Assembly (NCBI GenBank): GCA_017540605.1
Contig: JAFYAS010000040.1
Span: forward strand, 56,361-120,360
Length of the DNA stretch: 64,000 nt
Source: Lachnospiraceae bacterium
GTDB lineage: Bacteria; Bacillota; Clostridia; Lachnospirales; Lachnospiraceae
Direction: 5' to 3'
Shown: positions 7,770 through 16,267 of the stretch, in pieces
Layout of the letters: each line of letters opens with the position of its first letter
Numbering within the stretch: the stretch's first letter is position 1
Notes under the pieces: model-generated
Database searches by the model: none
Told to the model about the DNA's origin: nothing
The model's input: only the letters and a program-made list of their open reading frames with translations
Position numbers and translations under genes: made by a program

Positions 7770-9074
7770 ATGAGAATGTACGACATTATAGAAAAGAAAA
7801 AGCACAAGGAGATACTTACAAGAGAAGAGATAGTATTTGTGGTGGATGGTTTCACCAAGGGTGAAATCCCCGACTATCAGATGTCAGCTTTTTTGATGGC
7901 GGTTTACTTTAACGGAATGAGCCGTGAAGAGACTGTGATGCTCACCGAGGCCATGGCTGATTCAGGTGACAAGCTTGATCTGTCTGCAATAAATGGTGTA
8001 AAGGTTGATAAGCACTCCACCGGTGGAGTGGGAGACAAGACCTCGCTTATTATCGGTCCCATACTTGCTTCCTACGGAGTGCCTGTGGCAAAGATGAGCG
8101 GCAGAGGCTTGGGTCACACGGGGGGAACCATTGACAAGCTTGAAAGTATCCCGGGCTTCAAGACCACACTTACCACAGAGCAATTTATAGAAAATGTCAA
8201 CACCATAGGCATGGCTTTGGTCGGTCAGACTGCAAACCTTGCCCCTGCGGATAAGAAGATATATGCCCTTCGTGATGTGACTGCAACTGTGGATTCGGAG
8301 CCGCTGATCGCATCAAGTATCATGAGCAAGAAGCTTGCGGCAGGAGCGGATTGTATAGTTCTTGATGTAAAGTGTGGAAGCGGTGCGTTTATGAAGACTC
8401 CGGGAGATGCTGCATCTTTAGGACGTGCCATGGTATCAATCGGCAAGGGCGCGGGAAAGAAGATCTGCGCTGTTATCACAGATATGAATGAGCCCTTGGG
8501 GCGTTTTGTGGGAAATGCCCTAGAGGTCCGCGAGGTAATAGACGCCTTAAAGGGCGGTGGAGAAGAGAGACTGATGGAGGTCACCTATACCCTTGCAGGA
8601 CTTATGCTTTTCGGGGCGGGCAAGGCCGAGGATGCCACTGCCGGAAAGAAGATGGCCGAGGAAGCGGTGATAAATGGAAATGCGCTTAAGAAGTTTAGGG
8701 AATTTGTAAAAGCTCAGGGTGGAGATCCTGATATCACAGAGGATGAAAAGATTCTCCCGAAGGCTCGTTTCATCGAGCCTGTATACTTTGAAAAGGACGG
8801 CTTCCTTGCATCCTGCAAGACCACAGAGGTGGGTATGGCAAGTCTTATACTTGGCGGTGGTAGAGAGAAGAAGACAGACGAGATAGATATGTCAGTAGGT
8901 ATCGAGCTTCAATATGCCATAGGAGATCGCATAGAAAAAGAGATACCCTTTGCCTTTGTACACGGCAATGACAAAGAAAAGATAGCGGAGGCGAAGAAGA
9001 GACTTCTTGAGGCATATACCTTAAGTGACGAGCCTGTGGAAAAAAGACCCTGCGTGTATGAGATCATAAGGTAG
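7770..9074 (+). CDS. pdp: Pyrimidine-nucleoside phosphorylase
   Basis: Cleaves uridine, deoxyuridine and thymidine with phosphate to free base plus (deoxy)ribose 1-phosphate, the substrate of the neighbouring phosphopentomutase. A 434-residue protein with the signature KMSGRGLGHTGGTIDKLES and the phosphate site VDKHSTGGVGDKTS. The glycosyltransferase family 4 N-terminal helical domain, central alpha/beta domain and C-terminal PYNP domain are all present. Length and the KHSTGGVGDK motif fit both the PdP and DeoA types; Gram-positive context favours Pdp. CCGGAGG sets the start. The 47-bp gap to deoB holds no clear terminator, so the two are probably one operon. Confidence 0.95.
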   Translation: MRMYDIIEKKKHKEILTREEIVFVVDGFTKGEIPDYQMSAFLMAVYFNGMSREETVMLTEAMADSGDKLDLSAINGVKVDKHSTGGVGDKTSLIIGPILASYGVPVAKMSGRGLGHTGGTIDKLESIPGFKTTLTTEQFIENVNTIGMALVGQTANLAPADKKIYALRDVTATVDSEPLIASSIMSKKLAAGADCIVLDVKCGSGAFMKTPGDAASLGRAMVSIGKGAGKKICAVITDMNEPLGRFVGNALEVREVIDALKGGGEERLMEVTYTLAGLMLFGAGKAEDATAGKKMAEEAVINGNALKKFREFVKAQGGDPDITEDEKILPKARFIEPVYFEKDGFLASCKTTEVGMASLILGGGREKKTDEIDMSVGIELQYAIGDRIEKEIPFAFVHGNDKEKIAEAKKRLLEAYTLSDEPVEKRPCVYEIIR

Positions 9075-9137
9075 TAAAGGGTGCTACCGGATACAAGATA
9101 TTTATTCTTTCTTTATTCTTGAGGCTTATAGCTTGTC

Positions 9138-9166
9138 TTGACAGAGCTATAACACCTTGTTATAAT
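9138..9166 (+). promoter_or_regulatory. Perfect-consensus sigma-A promoter
   Basis: TTGACA at 9138-9143, a 17-nt spacer and TATAAT at 9161-9166 match the vegetative consensus at all twelve positions. It lies 78 bp upstream of the transglutaminase-like gene and should drive the surface-modification block. Confidence 0.85.
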
Positions 9167-9243
9167 GTATTTTGTGTTTTTAGAGGCTTTAGACACTACA
9201 ACTTGTGGTTTTATAAGTTTTATATCGTTTCAGGAGGAGTATC

Positions 9244-10518
9244 GTGAGTACGAGAAAGAGCAGAGCGGCGAAGATGAGAAGATTCAGGAAGATGCTGATG
9301 GAGGTTATCGCTTTCGAAGTGGGCTTGCTTGTTTTACTCTCATTATCGTATACGCTTATCGCAGGCGGAAAGTATTATAAGAAGGTCATCATACAGGCAG
9401 GAGCTCCTGTAAAAGAAGAGCTTTTCAAGAAAAAGGATAAGTATGATCTGGCTTTCATTACCAATGTAGCAGAGATCACCAAGGATGTTCCCGGTGACTA
9501 CGAGGTTGAATTCAAGATCGACGGCAAGGAAGGAAAGTCAAAGCTCAAGGTGGTGGATACCACAAAGCCTTCCGGAACAGCCAATCCCCAAACCGTATAC
9601 AATGGTGCTGAGATCGATCCCATGAGCCTTGTGACAGATGTGAAGGACAATACACTTGTATCTGCTTCATTCAAGAAGGATGATTATGATTTCAAGACCC
9701 TTGGAGAGAAGCAGGTGGTAGTAGTTCTTACAGACCTTGGACTCAATAAGACTGAGATCGAGACTTCGGTTACCATAGCAGAGGACAAGGAGCCCCCTGT
9801 GATCACAGGTGCACAGGATATCGAGGTGAATATCGGTGATACCATTGCCTACAAGGATGGCGTGTCCGTATCTGATAATCTTGACAACAATATAGAGCTT
9901 CAGATAGACAACTCTCAGGTAAACATGAAGCGTCCCGGTGACTACAAGGTGACTTATACAGCTGCAGACTCAGCGGGTAATTCATCATTTGAGGTCATCA
10001 AGGTGACTGTTAAAGAGCCTGAAGAGGGAGTGTACAATGAGGATATCGTGGCATATTTGGCTGAGAAGGTTCTTGACCAGATCACTACAAGCGATATGAC
10101 AGATACCCAGAAGGCATACGAGATCTACAAGTGGTGCCGTAACAATATCGCCTATGTCAATACATCCGACAAGGATGACTGGGTAAAGGGCGCTTATCAG
10201 GGTCTTACCACCAGAAAGGGAGACTGCTTTATCTATTTCTCTACAGCCAAGGCTATGCTCAATGCACTGGGTCTTGACAATGTGGATATAGTAAAGAGCG
10301 ATACAAGTCATTCGGCACATTATTGGAGCCTTCTTAATCTCGGAACCGGCTATTATCATTATGATGCAACACCCAGAAAGGGCGGCGGCCAGTTCTTTAT
10401 GCTCACCGATGAAGAGCTTGAAGCTTATTCATCAGCTCACAACAACAGCCACATCTTTGAGAGCGGCAATTATCCCGAGAGAGCAACAGGCAAATTTGAT
10501 ATAGCATACGACAAATAA
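9244..10518 (+). CDS. Surface-anchored transglutaminase-like protein with Ig-like repeats
   Basis: A 424-residue protein with a basic N-terminus and one membrane anchor near residues 22-40, then extracellular modules. Two or three Ig-like repeats (each ending with a pattern like GDYKVTYTAADSAGN) cover about residues 50-258. A transglutaminase-like cysteine-protease fold follows: Cys328 in KGDCFIYFSTA, His359 in SHSAHYWSLLN and Asp374 in HYDATP form the expected triad. It should act on cell-wall or surface proteins; whether it cross-links or cleaves is not decided by sequence. The GTG start follows CAGGAGGAGTATC. A perfect promoter precedes it, and a 10-bp hairpin separates it from the DltA-like gene. 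Confidence 0.85.
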   Translation: MSTRKSRAAKMRRFRKMLMEVIAFEVGLLVLLSLSYTLIAGGKYYKKVIIQAGAPVKEELFKKKDKYDLAFITNVAEITKDVPGDYEVEFKIDGKEGKSKLKVVDTTKPSGTANPQTVYNGAEIDPMSLVTDVKDNTLVSASFKKDDYDFKTLGEKQVVVVLTDLGLNKTEIETSVTIAEDKEPPVITGAQDIEVNIGDTIAYKDGVSVSDNLDNNIELQIDNSQVNMKRPGDYKVTYTAADSAGNSSFEVIKVTVKEPEEGVYNEDIVAYLAEKVLDQITTSDMTDTQKAYEIYKWCRNNIAYVNTSDKDDWVKGAYQGLTTRKGDCFIYFSTAKAMLNALGLDNVDIVKSDTSHSAHYWSLLNLGTGYYHYDATPRKGGGQFFMLTDEELEAYSSAHNNSHIFESGNYPERATGKFDIAYDK

Positions 10519-10523
10519 TGATC

Positions 10524-10546
10524 GAGGGGCAATAGCATTGCCCCTC
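10524..10546 (+). terminator. Intercistronic hairpin without T-run
   Basis: A perfect 10-bp stem GAGGGGCAAT / ATTGCCCCTC with a 3-nt AGC loop, 6 nt after the transglutaminase stop. No T-tract follows, so it is more likely an mRNA-processing or stability hairpin between the two genes than a full terminator. Confidence 0.5.
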
Positions 10547-10576
10547 ATACTTATACAAAGAAAAGGATTGAAGAAA

Positions 10577-12091
10577 ATGCAGCAGAGAAATGTTTTAGAG
10601 TATTTGGAAAAGACAGTTAATGAGGTGCCCGAGAAAATAGCTTATGCGAGCCCGGAGAGTCAGATCAGCTTTTCTGAGGTTTACAGAGCTTCAAGAGCTA
10701 TAGGCTCAAAGCTTTACGCCGACGGCTTTTACAAGAAGCCTGTGGTTGTATTCATGGAGAAGAGTCCTGAGGCTATCGTTTCATTTTTCGGAGTAATGTA
10801 TGGTGGCAATTATTATGTGCCCATCGACGAGGAGATGCCTGCTCACAGGATTGAGCTTATTTTCAATACATTAAAGCCCGAAGCTTTGATCTGTGACAAA
10901 GTTACCAAGGGTATGGTAGAGAAATTCGGATTTTCCGGCAAGCTTTACGAATATGACGAGATATCGAAGTCAGATATCAATGAGGATGTTTTGGCATCCA
11001 TCAGGGATCGTCAGATAGACACCGATCCCATTTACATCGTATTTACATCGGGATCCACCGGTATTCCCAAGGGTGTTATGGCCTGTCACCGTTCGGTTCT
11101 TGATTATATCGAGAATCTTTCGGATGTGCTGGAGTTCAATCGCGATACCATATTCGGCAATCAGACCCCCCTTTACTTTGATGCCTGCTTGAAGGAGCTT
11201 TATCCTACACTTAAGTTTGGAGCAACTACATGGCTTATTCCCAAGCAGCTATTTATGTTCCCCATAAAGCTTGTGGAGTTTTTGAATGAGCACAAGATAA
11301 ACACTATCTGCTGGGTTGTATCGGCTCTTACCATGATATCAGCCTTTGGTGCATTTGATGAGGTGGTACCTGAGTATCTCCATACCATAGCATTTGGTAG
11401 TGAGGTATTCCCTATAAAGCAGTTCAAGCGTTGGAGATCTGTGCTTCCTGATTGTAAGTTTACCAATCTCTACGGACCTACAGAGGGTACCGGTATGTGC
11501 TGCTTCTACAAGGTGGATAGAGATTTCGAGCTTGATGAGGCTATTCCTATCGGTGGCCCCTTCAAGAATACAGAGATACTTCTTCTCGGTGACGACGGAA
11601 AGCTTGTTCCGGACGGTGAGCAGGGCGAGATCTGCATTCGCGGAACTTCGGTGACCCTCGGTTACTACAGGAATCCTGAAAAGACCAAAGAGAGTTATGT
11701 TCAGAATCCTTTAAATGATATGTATCCCGAGATCATATATAAGACCGGTGATCTTGCAAAATACAACGAGAGAGGAGAGCTTATCTATCTCTCAAGAAAG
11801 GATTATCAGATCAAGCATATGGGTCATCGTATTGAGCTTGGCGAGATCGAGGTTGTTGTGAATATGCTTGATGATATCAAGGATTCGTGCTGTATCTTTG
11901 ATGATGACAAGAAGAAGATCATCCTTTGCTATGTGGGAGATATCGAGAAGGGCGATCTGACTACCTTCCTTAAGGAGAAGCTTCCCAGATATATGATCCC
12001 CAACAAGATCAACAAGTTAGATGAGTTGCCCCATACTGCCAATGGAAAGATCGATCGTGCGGGCCTTAAGGCAACATACGTGAAGGGATAG
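10577..12091 (+). CDS. dltA: DltA-like amino-acid:carrier-protein ligase (AMP-forming)
   Basis: A stand-alone adenylation enzyme of about 504 residues. Core motifs are present: IVFTSGSTGIPKGV (A3), NLYGPTEG (A5), YKTGDLAKYNERGEL (A7), GHRIELGEIE (A8) and the C-terminal NGKIDR with the catalytic Lys (A10). In the Dlt system DltA adenylates D-Ala and loads it on the phosphopantetheine arm of DltC. An MBOAT gene 9 bp downstream and the SGNH gene after it fit that system. No carrier-protein gene lies here; a DltC-like gene is found beside ftsZ (55200). A TTG frame at 10538 would overlap the hairpin, so I chose the ATG at 10577 after AAAGGATTGAAG. The substrate amino acid is inferred from context. 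Confidence 0.82.
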   Translation: MQQRNVLEYLEKTVNEVPEKIAYASPESQISFSEVYRASRAIGSKLYADGFYKKPVVVFMEKSPEAIVSFFGVMYGGNYYVPIDEEMPAHRIELIFNTLKPEALICDKVTKGMVEKFGFSGKLYEYDEISKSDINEDVLASIRDRQIDTDPIYIVFTSGSTGIPKGVMACHRSVLDYIENLSDVLEFNRDTIFGNQTPLYFDACLKELYPTLKFGATTWLIPKQLFMFPIKLVEFLNEHKINTICWVVSALTMISAFGAFDEVVPEYLHTIAFGSEVFPIKQFKRWRSVLPDCKFTNLYGPTEGTGMCCFYKVDRDFELDEAIPIGGPFKNTEILLLGDDGKLVPDGEQGEICIRGTSVTLGYYRNPEKTKESYVQNPLNDMYPEIIYKTGDLAKYNERGELIYLSRKDYQIKHMGHRIELGEIEVVVNMLDDIKDSCCIFDDDKKKIILCYVGDIEKGDLTTFLKEKLPRYMIPNKINKLDELPHTANGKIDRAGLKATYVKG

Positions 12092-12100
12092 GAGATTGTC

Positions 12101-13687
12101 ATGTTATTTACTTCCTATACATTTATATTCTTTATTCTTGCGGTATTTGTGATCTACTACATCATACCGAAGAAGTTCCAATGGCCGTTCTTGCTTATAG
12201 CGAGCTATGTATTCTACGCATTTTCCGGATGGAAGTTTGTGATCTTTTTGCTCTTCACATCCCTAACTGCTCATGCGGCTACCATGAAGATACAGAGTCT
12301 TCACACCGAGAGAAAGGAATATGTGAAGGCGCATAAGAGCGAGCTTAGCCGTGATGAGAAGAAGGCTTACAATGCCAAGATGAAGGGCAAGGCCAGACTT
12401 TGCATGATATTATGCCTGGTTGCCAACTTTTTGCTTCTCGGTGTTATAAAATATACCAATTTCGTGATCGACAATATCAACCATATCATAAGCGGCGAGA
12501 TCAGCTTCGTGAACATCGCTCTTCCCATGGGACTTTCCTTTTATATGTTCCAGACCATGGGCTATGTGATCGATGTATTTTGGGAGAAGACAGAAGCGGA
12601 GATGAACCCTTTCAAGGTCATGCTCTTTACTTCATTCTTCCCTCAGCTGGTACAGGGTCCCATCAGCCGTTACGGTGATCTCTCAGAGACACTGTTTTCC
12701 GAGCACAAGTTTGATTGGGCAGTGATCACTTCAGGATGCGAGAGGATCCTTTGGGGATTCTTCAAAAAAATGGTTATCGCAGATCGCATGCTTCCCGCAG
12801 TAAAGACCATTATTGGCGATCCTGACACCTACAACGGTGCCTTTGTGCTACTCGGTATGCTTTTCTATGCTATAGAGCTTTATTCCGACTTCACCGGAGG
12901 TATCGATATTACCATCGGTGTGGCTGAGGTTCTCGGCATCAAGGTGAAGGAGAACTTCGAGCGTCCCTTCTTTTCAAAGACTATCGACGAATACTGGAGA
13001 CGTTGGCATATCACCATGGGTACATGGTTCAGGGATTACATTTTCTATCCCATTTCCGTATCACCGAAAAATATCAAGCGTGTCGCTACCTGGAAGAAGA
13101 TCTTCGGCGATCATATAGGTAAGCGCATGCCCATCTATATAGGAACTACACTTACCTGGTTTGTAACCGGTGTATGGCATGGTGCAAGCTGGAATTTCAT
13201 TGTCTGGGGTCTTCTAAACGGACTGATCATCATGATCTCCGAGGAGCTAAAGCCCCTTTACGAGAGGTTCCATTCAAAGTTCAATGTAAGTGGCAAATGG
13301 CCATATGAGTTCTTCTGTATCGCCAGAACCTTCGTACTTATGAGTTTTCTACGTTCACTTGACTGTTACCGTGATGTACCTCTGACCTTCAAGATGGTTG
13401 GAACCATCTTTACAAGCTTCGGTGGCGGAAGACTTTTTGATGGTTCACTTTTTAACCTTGGAATCACTGCATGGGATTACGCTGTGATCGCAGTGGGTAT
13501 CGTGCTTATGAATATCGTGAGCATTTACAACGAAAAGCACAAGGAAGAGGGCACCATCCGTGTTCTTATCAACAAGAGCGCGTTTTCACGTATCCTTGTA
13601 ATATGGACACTGTTCTTTGCGATAATCATATTTGGTGCTTACGGTATCGGATTTGACGCGAGTCAATTCATTTACAACCAGTTTTAG
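12101..13687 (+). CDS. dltB: DltB-like MBOAT O-acyltransferase
   Basis: A 528-residue polytopic membrane protein of the membrane-bound O-acyltransferase family. Its signature includes FPQLVQGPISRY, the DFTGGIDITIG loop, ERPFFSKTIDEYWRRWHITM with the conserved Trp-His, and WHGASWNFIVWG with the invariant catalytic His360. In the Dlt pathway DltB moves D-Ala from the carrier protein across the membrane. At 528 residues with an inserted Lys-rich loop (about residues 70-100) it is longer than classical DltB (about 400) and nearer to AlgI-type proteins, so acetylation of a surface polysaccharide is an alternative. It follows the DltA-like gene by 9 bp. Its stop codon lies inside the outer stem of a structured repeat. 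Confidence 0.85.
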   Translation: MLFTSYTFIFFILAVFVIYYIIPKKFQWPFLLIASYVFYAFSGWKFVIFLLFTSLTAHAATMKIQSLHTERKEYVKAHKSELSRDEKKAYNAKMKGKARLCMILCLVANFLLLGVIKYTNFVIDNINHIISGEISFVNIALPMGLSFYMFQTMGYVIDVFWEKTEAEMNPFKVMLFTSFFPQLVQGPISRYGDLSETLFSEHKFDWAVITSGCERILWGFFKKMVIADRMLPAVKTIIGDPDTYNGAFVLLGMLFYAIELYSDFTGGIDITIGVAEVLGIKVKENFERPFFSKTIDEYWRRWHITMGTWFRDYIFYPISVSPKNIKRVATWKKIFGDHIGKRMPIYIGTTLTWFVTGVWHGASWNFIVWGLLNGLIIMISEELKPLYERFHSKFNVSGKWPYEFFCIARTFVLMSFLRSLDCYRDVPLTFKMVGTIFTSFGGGRLFDGSLFNLGITAWDYAVIAVGIVLMNIVSIYNEKHKEEGTIRVLINKSAFSRILVIWTLFFAIIIFGAYGIGFDASQFIYNQF

Positions 13688-13849
13688 CGTATAAATCCCG
13701 TCAAGTGCGAACAAGAACCCGCTTGCGGAGTTCCTTGGTCGGATTTGACGGGATAACGGAAATGAGCACGAAAGACGAAGTCTGGAAGTGCGAACTTCCG
13801 TAGGATTACGGGAGTGCGAAGCACGGAGTAATCCGTATTTATACGCTAA
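13684..13849. repeat. Gene-end structured repeat, copy A
   Basis: A 166-bp element that begins within the dltB-like stop codon. Its ends are a perfect 13-bp inverted repeat (13684-13696 TTAGCGTATAAAT, 13837-13849). Inside, left to right: a hairpin with a 10-bp perfect base (13695-13704 / 13745-13754), a short AGAC-GAA-GTCT hairpin, a GGAAGT / ACTTCC hairpin, and GGATTAC / GTAATCC enclosing GTGC-GAA-GCAC. The order of parts is the same as in the copies at 43914 and 58123, but the stem sequences differ and compensate. Confidence 0.8.
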
Positions 13850-13900
13850 GTATATTGTGCCAAAAGCGATTTGAGTTATGGCTTGGAGAGCCAACATATA

Positions 13901-14065
13901 ATCCACGCTGCACCCGCTACGGTAGGCGCTAGTCGGCTACTAAGCTCACGTTCGTTCGCTAAGGGCGCCGATCGGGCTACGACTAAGCTCAGACTTCACC
14001 TTCGGTTCGTCTTCGCTAAGTTCTCTGCTCCAGTGCCGGCGTAAAAATGGAGTGCAGCTTAGGAT
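13901..14065. repeat. Second large inverted-repeat element
   Basis: Between copy A and the SGNH gene a 165-bp stretch has ends that pair (GCTGCAC at 13907-13913 with GTGCAGC at 14052-14058, plus flanking ATCC/GGAT). Its interior is rich in short repeated words (CGCTAAG, ACTAAGCTCA, CCCGCTACG). It shares the CCCGCTACG word and nested-hairpin style with the hairpin at the right end of the window. The remaining ~100 bp up to 14169 show nothing distinct except the ribosome binding site AAGGAAAAGG. Confidence 0.6.
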
Positions 14066-14169
14066 GTATATGTCGCCTCTCTTAGTCAGGTTTTGAGCTT
14101 TTGGCAATGTAGTTTATTGAAATCGGAATTATGATGTAATCACATTTGATTTAAGGAAAAGGAAAAAAC

Positions 14170-15246
14170 ATGAAAAAGATATTCGGCGCAATAATCACAT
14201 TAGCGGTAGTATGCGGCATATTCTTTGTATTGCAGCGCGTCTTCATGCCAAAGTATGTATCTGAGATACTTGAGGGTGGCATGATCGCGGAATATTATGA
14301 TGAGCATGAGGATCATGATCTGCTCTTTATAGGTGACTGCGAAGTATATGAGAACTTTTCGCCCATTACATTGTGGGAGAATTATGGTATCACCTCTTAT
14401 ATCAGGGGAAGCGCACAACAGCTTATCTGGCAGTCATATTATCTTTTAGAGGAGGCACTTAAGTATGAAAAGCCCAAGGCTGTAATATTCAATGTGCTGT
14501 CTATGAAATATGATGTTCCACAGAGTGAGGCATACAACAGAATGTCCATCGATGGAATGAAGCTTTCAAAGAGCAAGCTTGACAATGTCAAGGCATCCAT
14601 GATGGAGGACGAGACCTCTATTAGCTATCTGCTTCCATTACTTCGTTATCACAGCAGATGGAACGAGCTTAAAAAAGAGGATTTTGAGTATGCATTTAAG
14701 GAAAAGAACAAGGTCACTGTTTCCGGTTATCTTATGCACTGCGAGGTGAATCCGGTAAAGACCATACCCGATCCCAAGAGACTTACTGATTATACATTTG
14801 GAGAGAACAGCTACAAGTATCTCGATATGATCACAAAGATCTGTAAGGATAATGATATCGAGCTTATTCTTATCAAGGCACCGACTTTGAATCCCCCCTG
14901 GTATGATGAGTGGGAGAGTCAGATTGAGGAATATGCGGCGAAGAATGGTCTCAGATACTACAACTTCCTTGAGAATCAGGAGGAGATCGGTATCGACTGG
15001 AATACAGATACCTATGACAGAGGACTTCATTTGAATGTATATGGTGCTGAGAAGCTTTCGGATTATTTTGGAAACATATTGTCAAAGGAGCTTTCGCTTC
15101 CTGATCATTCCGGTGATTCCAATATTCAGAAGATCTGGGCTGACAAGGTAAAGGCCTATGATGATATGAAGGCGGCTCAGGAGGCTGAGTATAAGCAATA
15201 TGGATATCTTCCCAGTTGGGGCGGTCATCCTGTAGGCGATAAGTAG
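14170..15246 (+). CDS. DltD-like SGNH-fold surface protein with Cys at nucleophile position
   Basis: A 358-residue protein with an N-terminal membrane anchor (residues 5-24) and an extracellular SGNH-hydrolase-like domain. The first block reads DLLFIGDCEVYENFSP: Cys57 (codon TGC) replaces the Ser of the usual GDS motif. The last block, DRGLHLNVYGAEKL, provides Asp283 and His287 of the DxxH motif. Such proteins accompany MBOAT genes (AlgJ/AlgX, DltD, PatB) and complete acyl transfer outside the cell, so this is probably the third part of the surface-modification block. The C-terminal ~50 residues are polar and helical. Whether the Cys is catalytic is unknown. The GIY-YIG gene starts 2 nt downstream. 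Confidence 0.75.
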   Translation: MKKIFGAIITLAVVCGIFFVLQRVFMPKYVSEILEGGMIAEYYDEHEDHDLLFIGDCEVYENFSPITLWENYGITSYIRGSAQQLIWQSYYLLEEALKYEKPKAVIFNVLSMKYDVPQSEAYNRMSIDGMKLSKSKLDNVKASMMEDETSISYLLPLLRYHSRWNELKKEDFEYAFKEKNKVTVSGYLMHCEVNPVKTIPDPKRLTDYTFGENSYKYLDMITKICKDNDIELILIKAPTLNPPWYDEWESQIEEYAAKNGLRYYNFLENQEEIGIDWNTDTYDRGLHLNVYGAEKLSDYFGNILSKELSLPDHSGDSNIQKIWADKVKAYDDMKAAQEAEYKQYGYLPSWGGHPVGDK

Positions 15247-15248
15247 GG

Positions 15249-15497
15249 ATGAATTATACATATATTTTAGAGTGTGCTGACGGTTCACTTTATACGGGAT
15301 GGACAAATGATCTTGATAAAAGACTTAAGGCACACAATGAGGGAACAGCAAGTAAGTGTACGAGGGCTAAGAGACCTGTACGACTTGTGTATTACGAGGA
15401 GTTTGAAACTAAGAGTGAAGCTATGAAGAGGGAAGCGGCTATAAAGAAGCTTTCCAGAATTCAGAAACTACGATTGATAAGCGGAGATAATGCATGA
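15249..15497 (+). CDS. GIY-YIG nuclease-domain protein (UPF0213 type)
   Basis: An 82-residue single-domain GIY-YIG protein: YTYILECADGSLYTGWTNDL carries the Y-Y and G-(x)-T elements, followed by RLKAHN with the catalytic Arg and EAMKREAAIKKLSR with the metal-binding Glu helix. Family members of this size are stand-alone and of uncertain biological role, probably structure-specific DNA nucleases. The start lies 2 nt after the SGNH gene stop, and the 3' end overlaps the surE start by 4 nt (ATGA), so translation is coupled to both neighbours. Confidence 0.9.
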   Translation: MNYTYILECADGSLYTGWTNDLDKRLKAHNEGTASKCTRAKRPVRLVYYEEFETKSEAMKREAAIKKLSRIQKLRLISGDNA

Positions 15498-16207
15498 AAA
15501 AAATCTTGATCACAAATGATGACGGAATAAATGCTGACGGACTTATAAGACTTGCAAAAGTTGCGAGTAAGTTTGGTGAGGTATATGTGGTGGCTCCCGA
15601 TGGTGAACGAAGCGCCGCATCCCATTCCGTAACTCTTCGTCACAGCATAGAGGCCTGGAGTGTTGATTTTCCTGTGCCCGGTGTGAAGGCCTATGCCTGT
15701 ACCGGTCAACCTGCCGATTGTGTGAGGATAGGAGTGCTTAATATAGTTCCCGGCAAGCCGGATCATGTTTTTTCAGGCATCAATTATGGCTTTAATGTGG
15801 CTTCTGATATACAGTATTCCGCAACGGCAGGAGCAGCATTTGAGGCAGCTTTTCAGAGAATCCATACCATTGCATTTTCCGAGGATGCGAAGGAGATGCA
15901 TGAGGTGACGGATAGATATTTAGAGGAGCTTATGGCCGAGCTTATGGAAAAGCCTCTTGGTATAGATCAGATATGGAATGTAAATTTCCCTTCTTGTCCT
16001 CTTTCTGAGTGTCAGGGAATACTTTACGACAGAAGAGTGTCTCACGATGCTTTCTACAGAGATCATTATGATGAGACTCCTACGGAGGGCGGAAGAACTG
16101 CGTATATGGTAGTGGGAGTGAGAGATTATCAGGCTTCTGAGGGAACCGATCTTAGAGCGGTTATAGATAAATATGTGTCTGTGGGAATCGCGACCAATAT
16201 ATCGTAA
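15494..16207 (+). CDS. surE: 5'/3'-nucleotidase SurE
   Basis: A 237-residue SurE phosphatase that removes phosphate from 5'- and 3'-nucleoside monophosphates. The metal site ITNDDGINADG is at the N-terminus; SAASHSVTLRHS, CTGQPADCVRIGVL, and SGINYGFNVASDIQYSATAGAAFEA complete the family signature. Length is slightly short compared with 245-260 residues in Proteobacteria. It overlaps the preceding GIY-YIG gene by 4 nt and has no strong ribosome binding site of its own, consistent with translational coupling. Confidence 0.94.
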   Translation: MKKILITNDDGINADGLIRLAKVASKFGEVYVVAPDGERSAASHSVTLRHSIEAWSVDFPVPGVKAYACTGQPADCVRIGVLNIVPGKPDHVFSGINYGFNVASDIQYSATAGAAFEAAFQRIHTIAFSEDAKEMHEVTDRYLEELMAELMEKPLGIDQIWNVNFPSCPLSECQGILYDRRVSHDAFYRDHYDETPTEGGRTAYMVVGVRDYQASEGTDLRAVIDKYVSVGIATNIS

Positions 16208-16267
16208 CTGTTCAGAGCTGTAGTGAATAATAGTTACAATAGTTAAATAAAAGGGAGGTTATTTATC

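Noticed and set aside
10538..10576. Upstream TTG start for the DltA-like gene
   Set aside because: It begins inside the 10-bp hairpin and adds a non-conserved tail; the ATG at 10577 gives the family N-terminus.
13586..13906. Minus-strand 106-codon frame across structured repeat A
   Set aside because: It is built from the repeat's hairpins and the end of the MBOAT gene, has no ribosome binding site and no protein-like composition.
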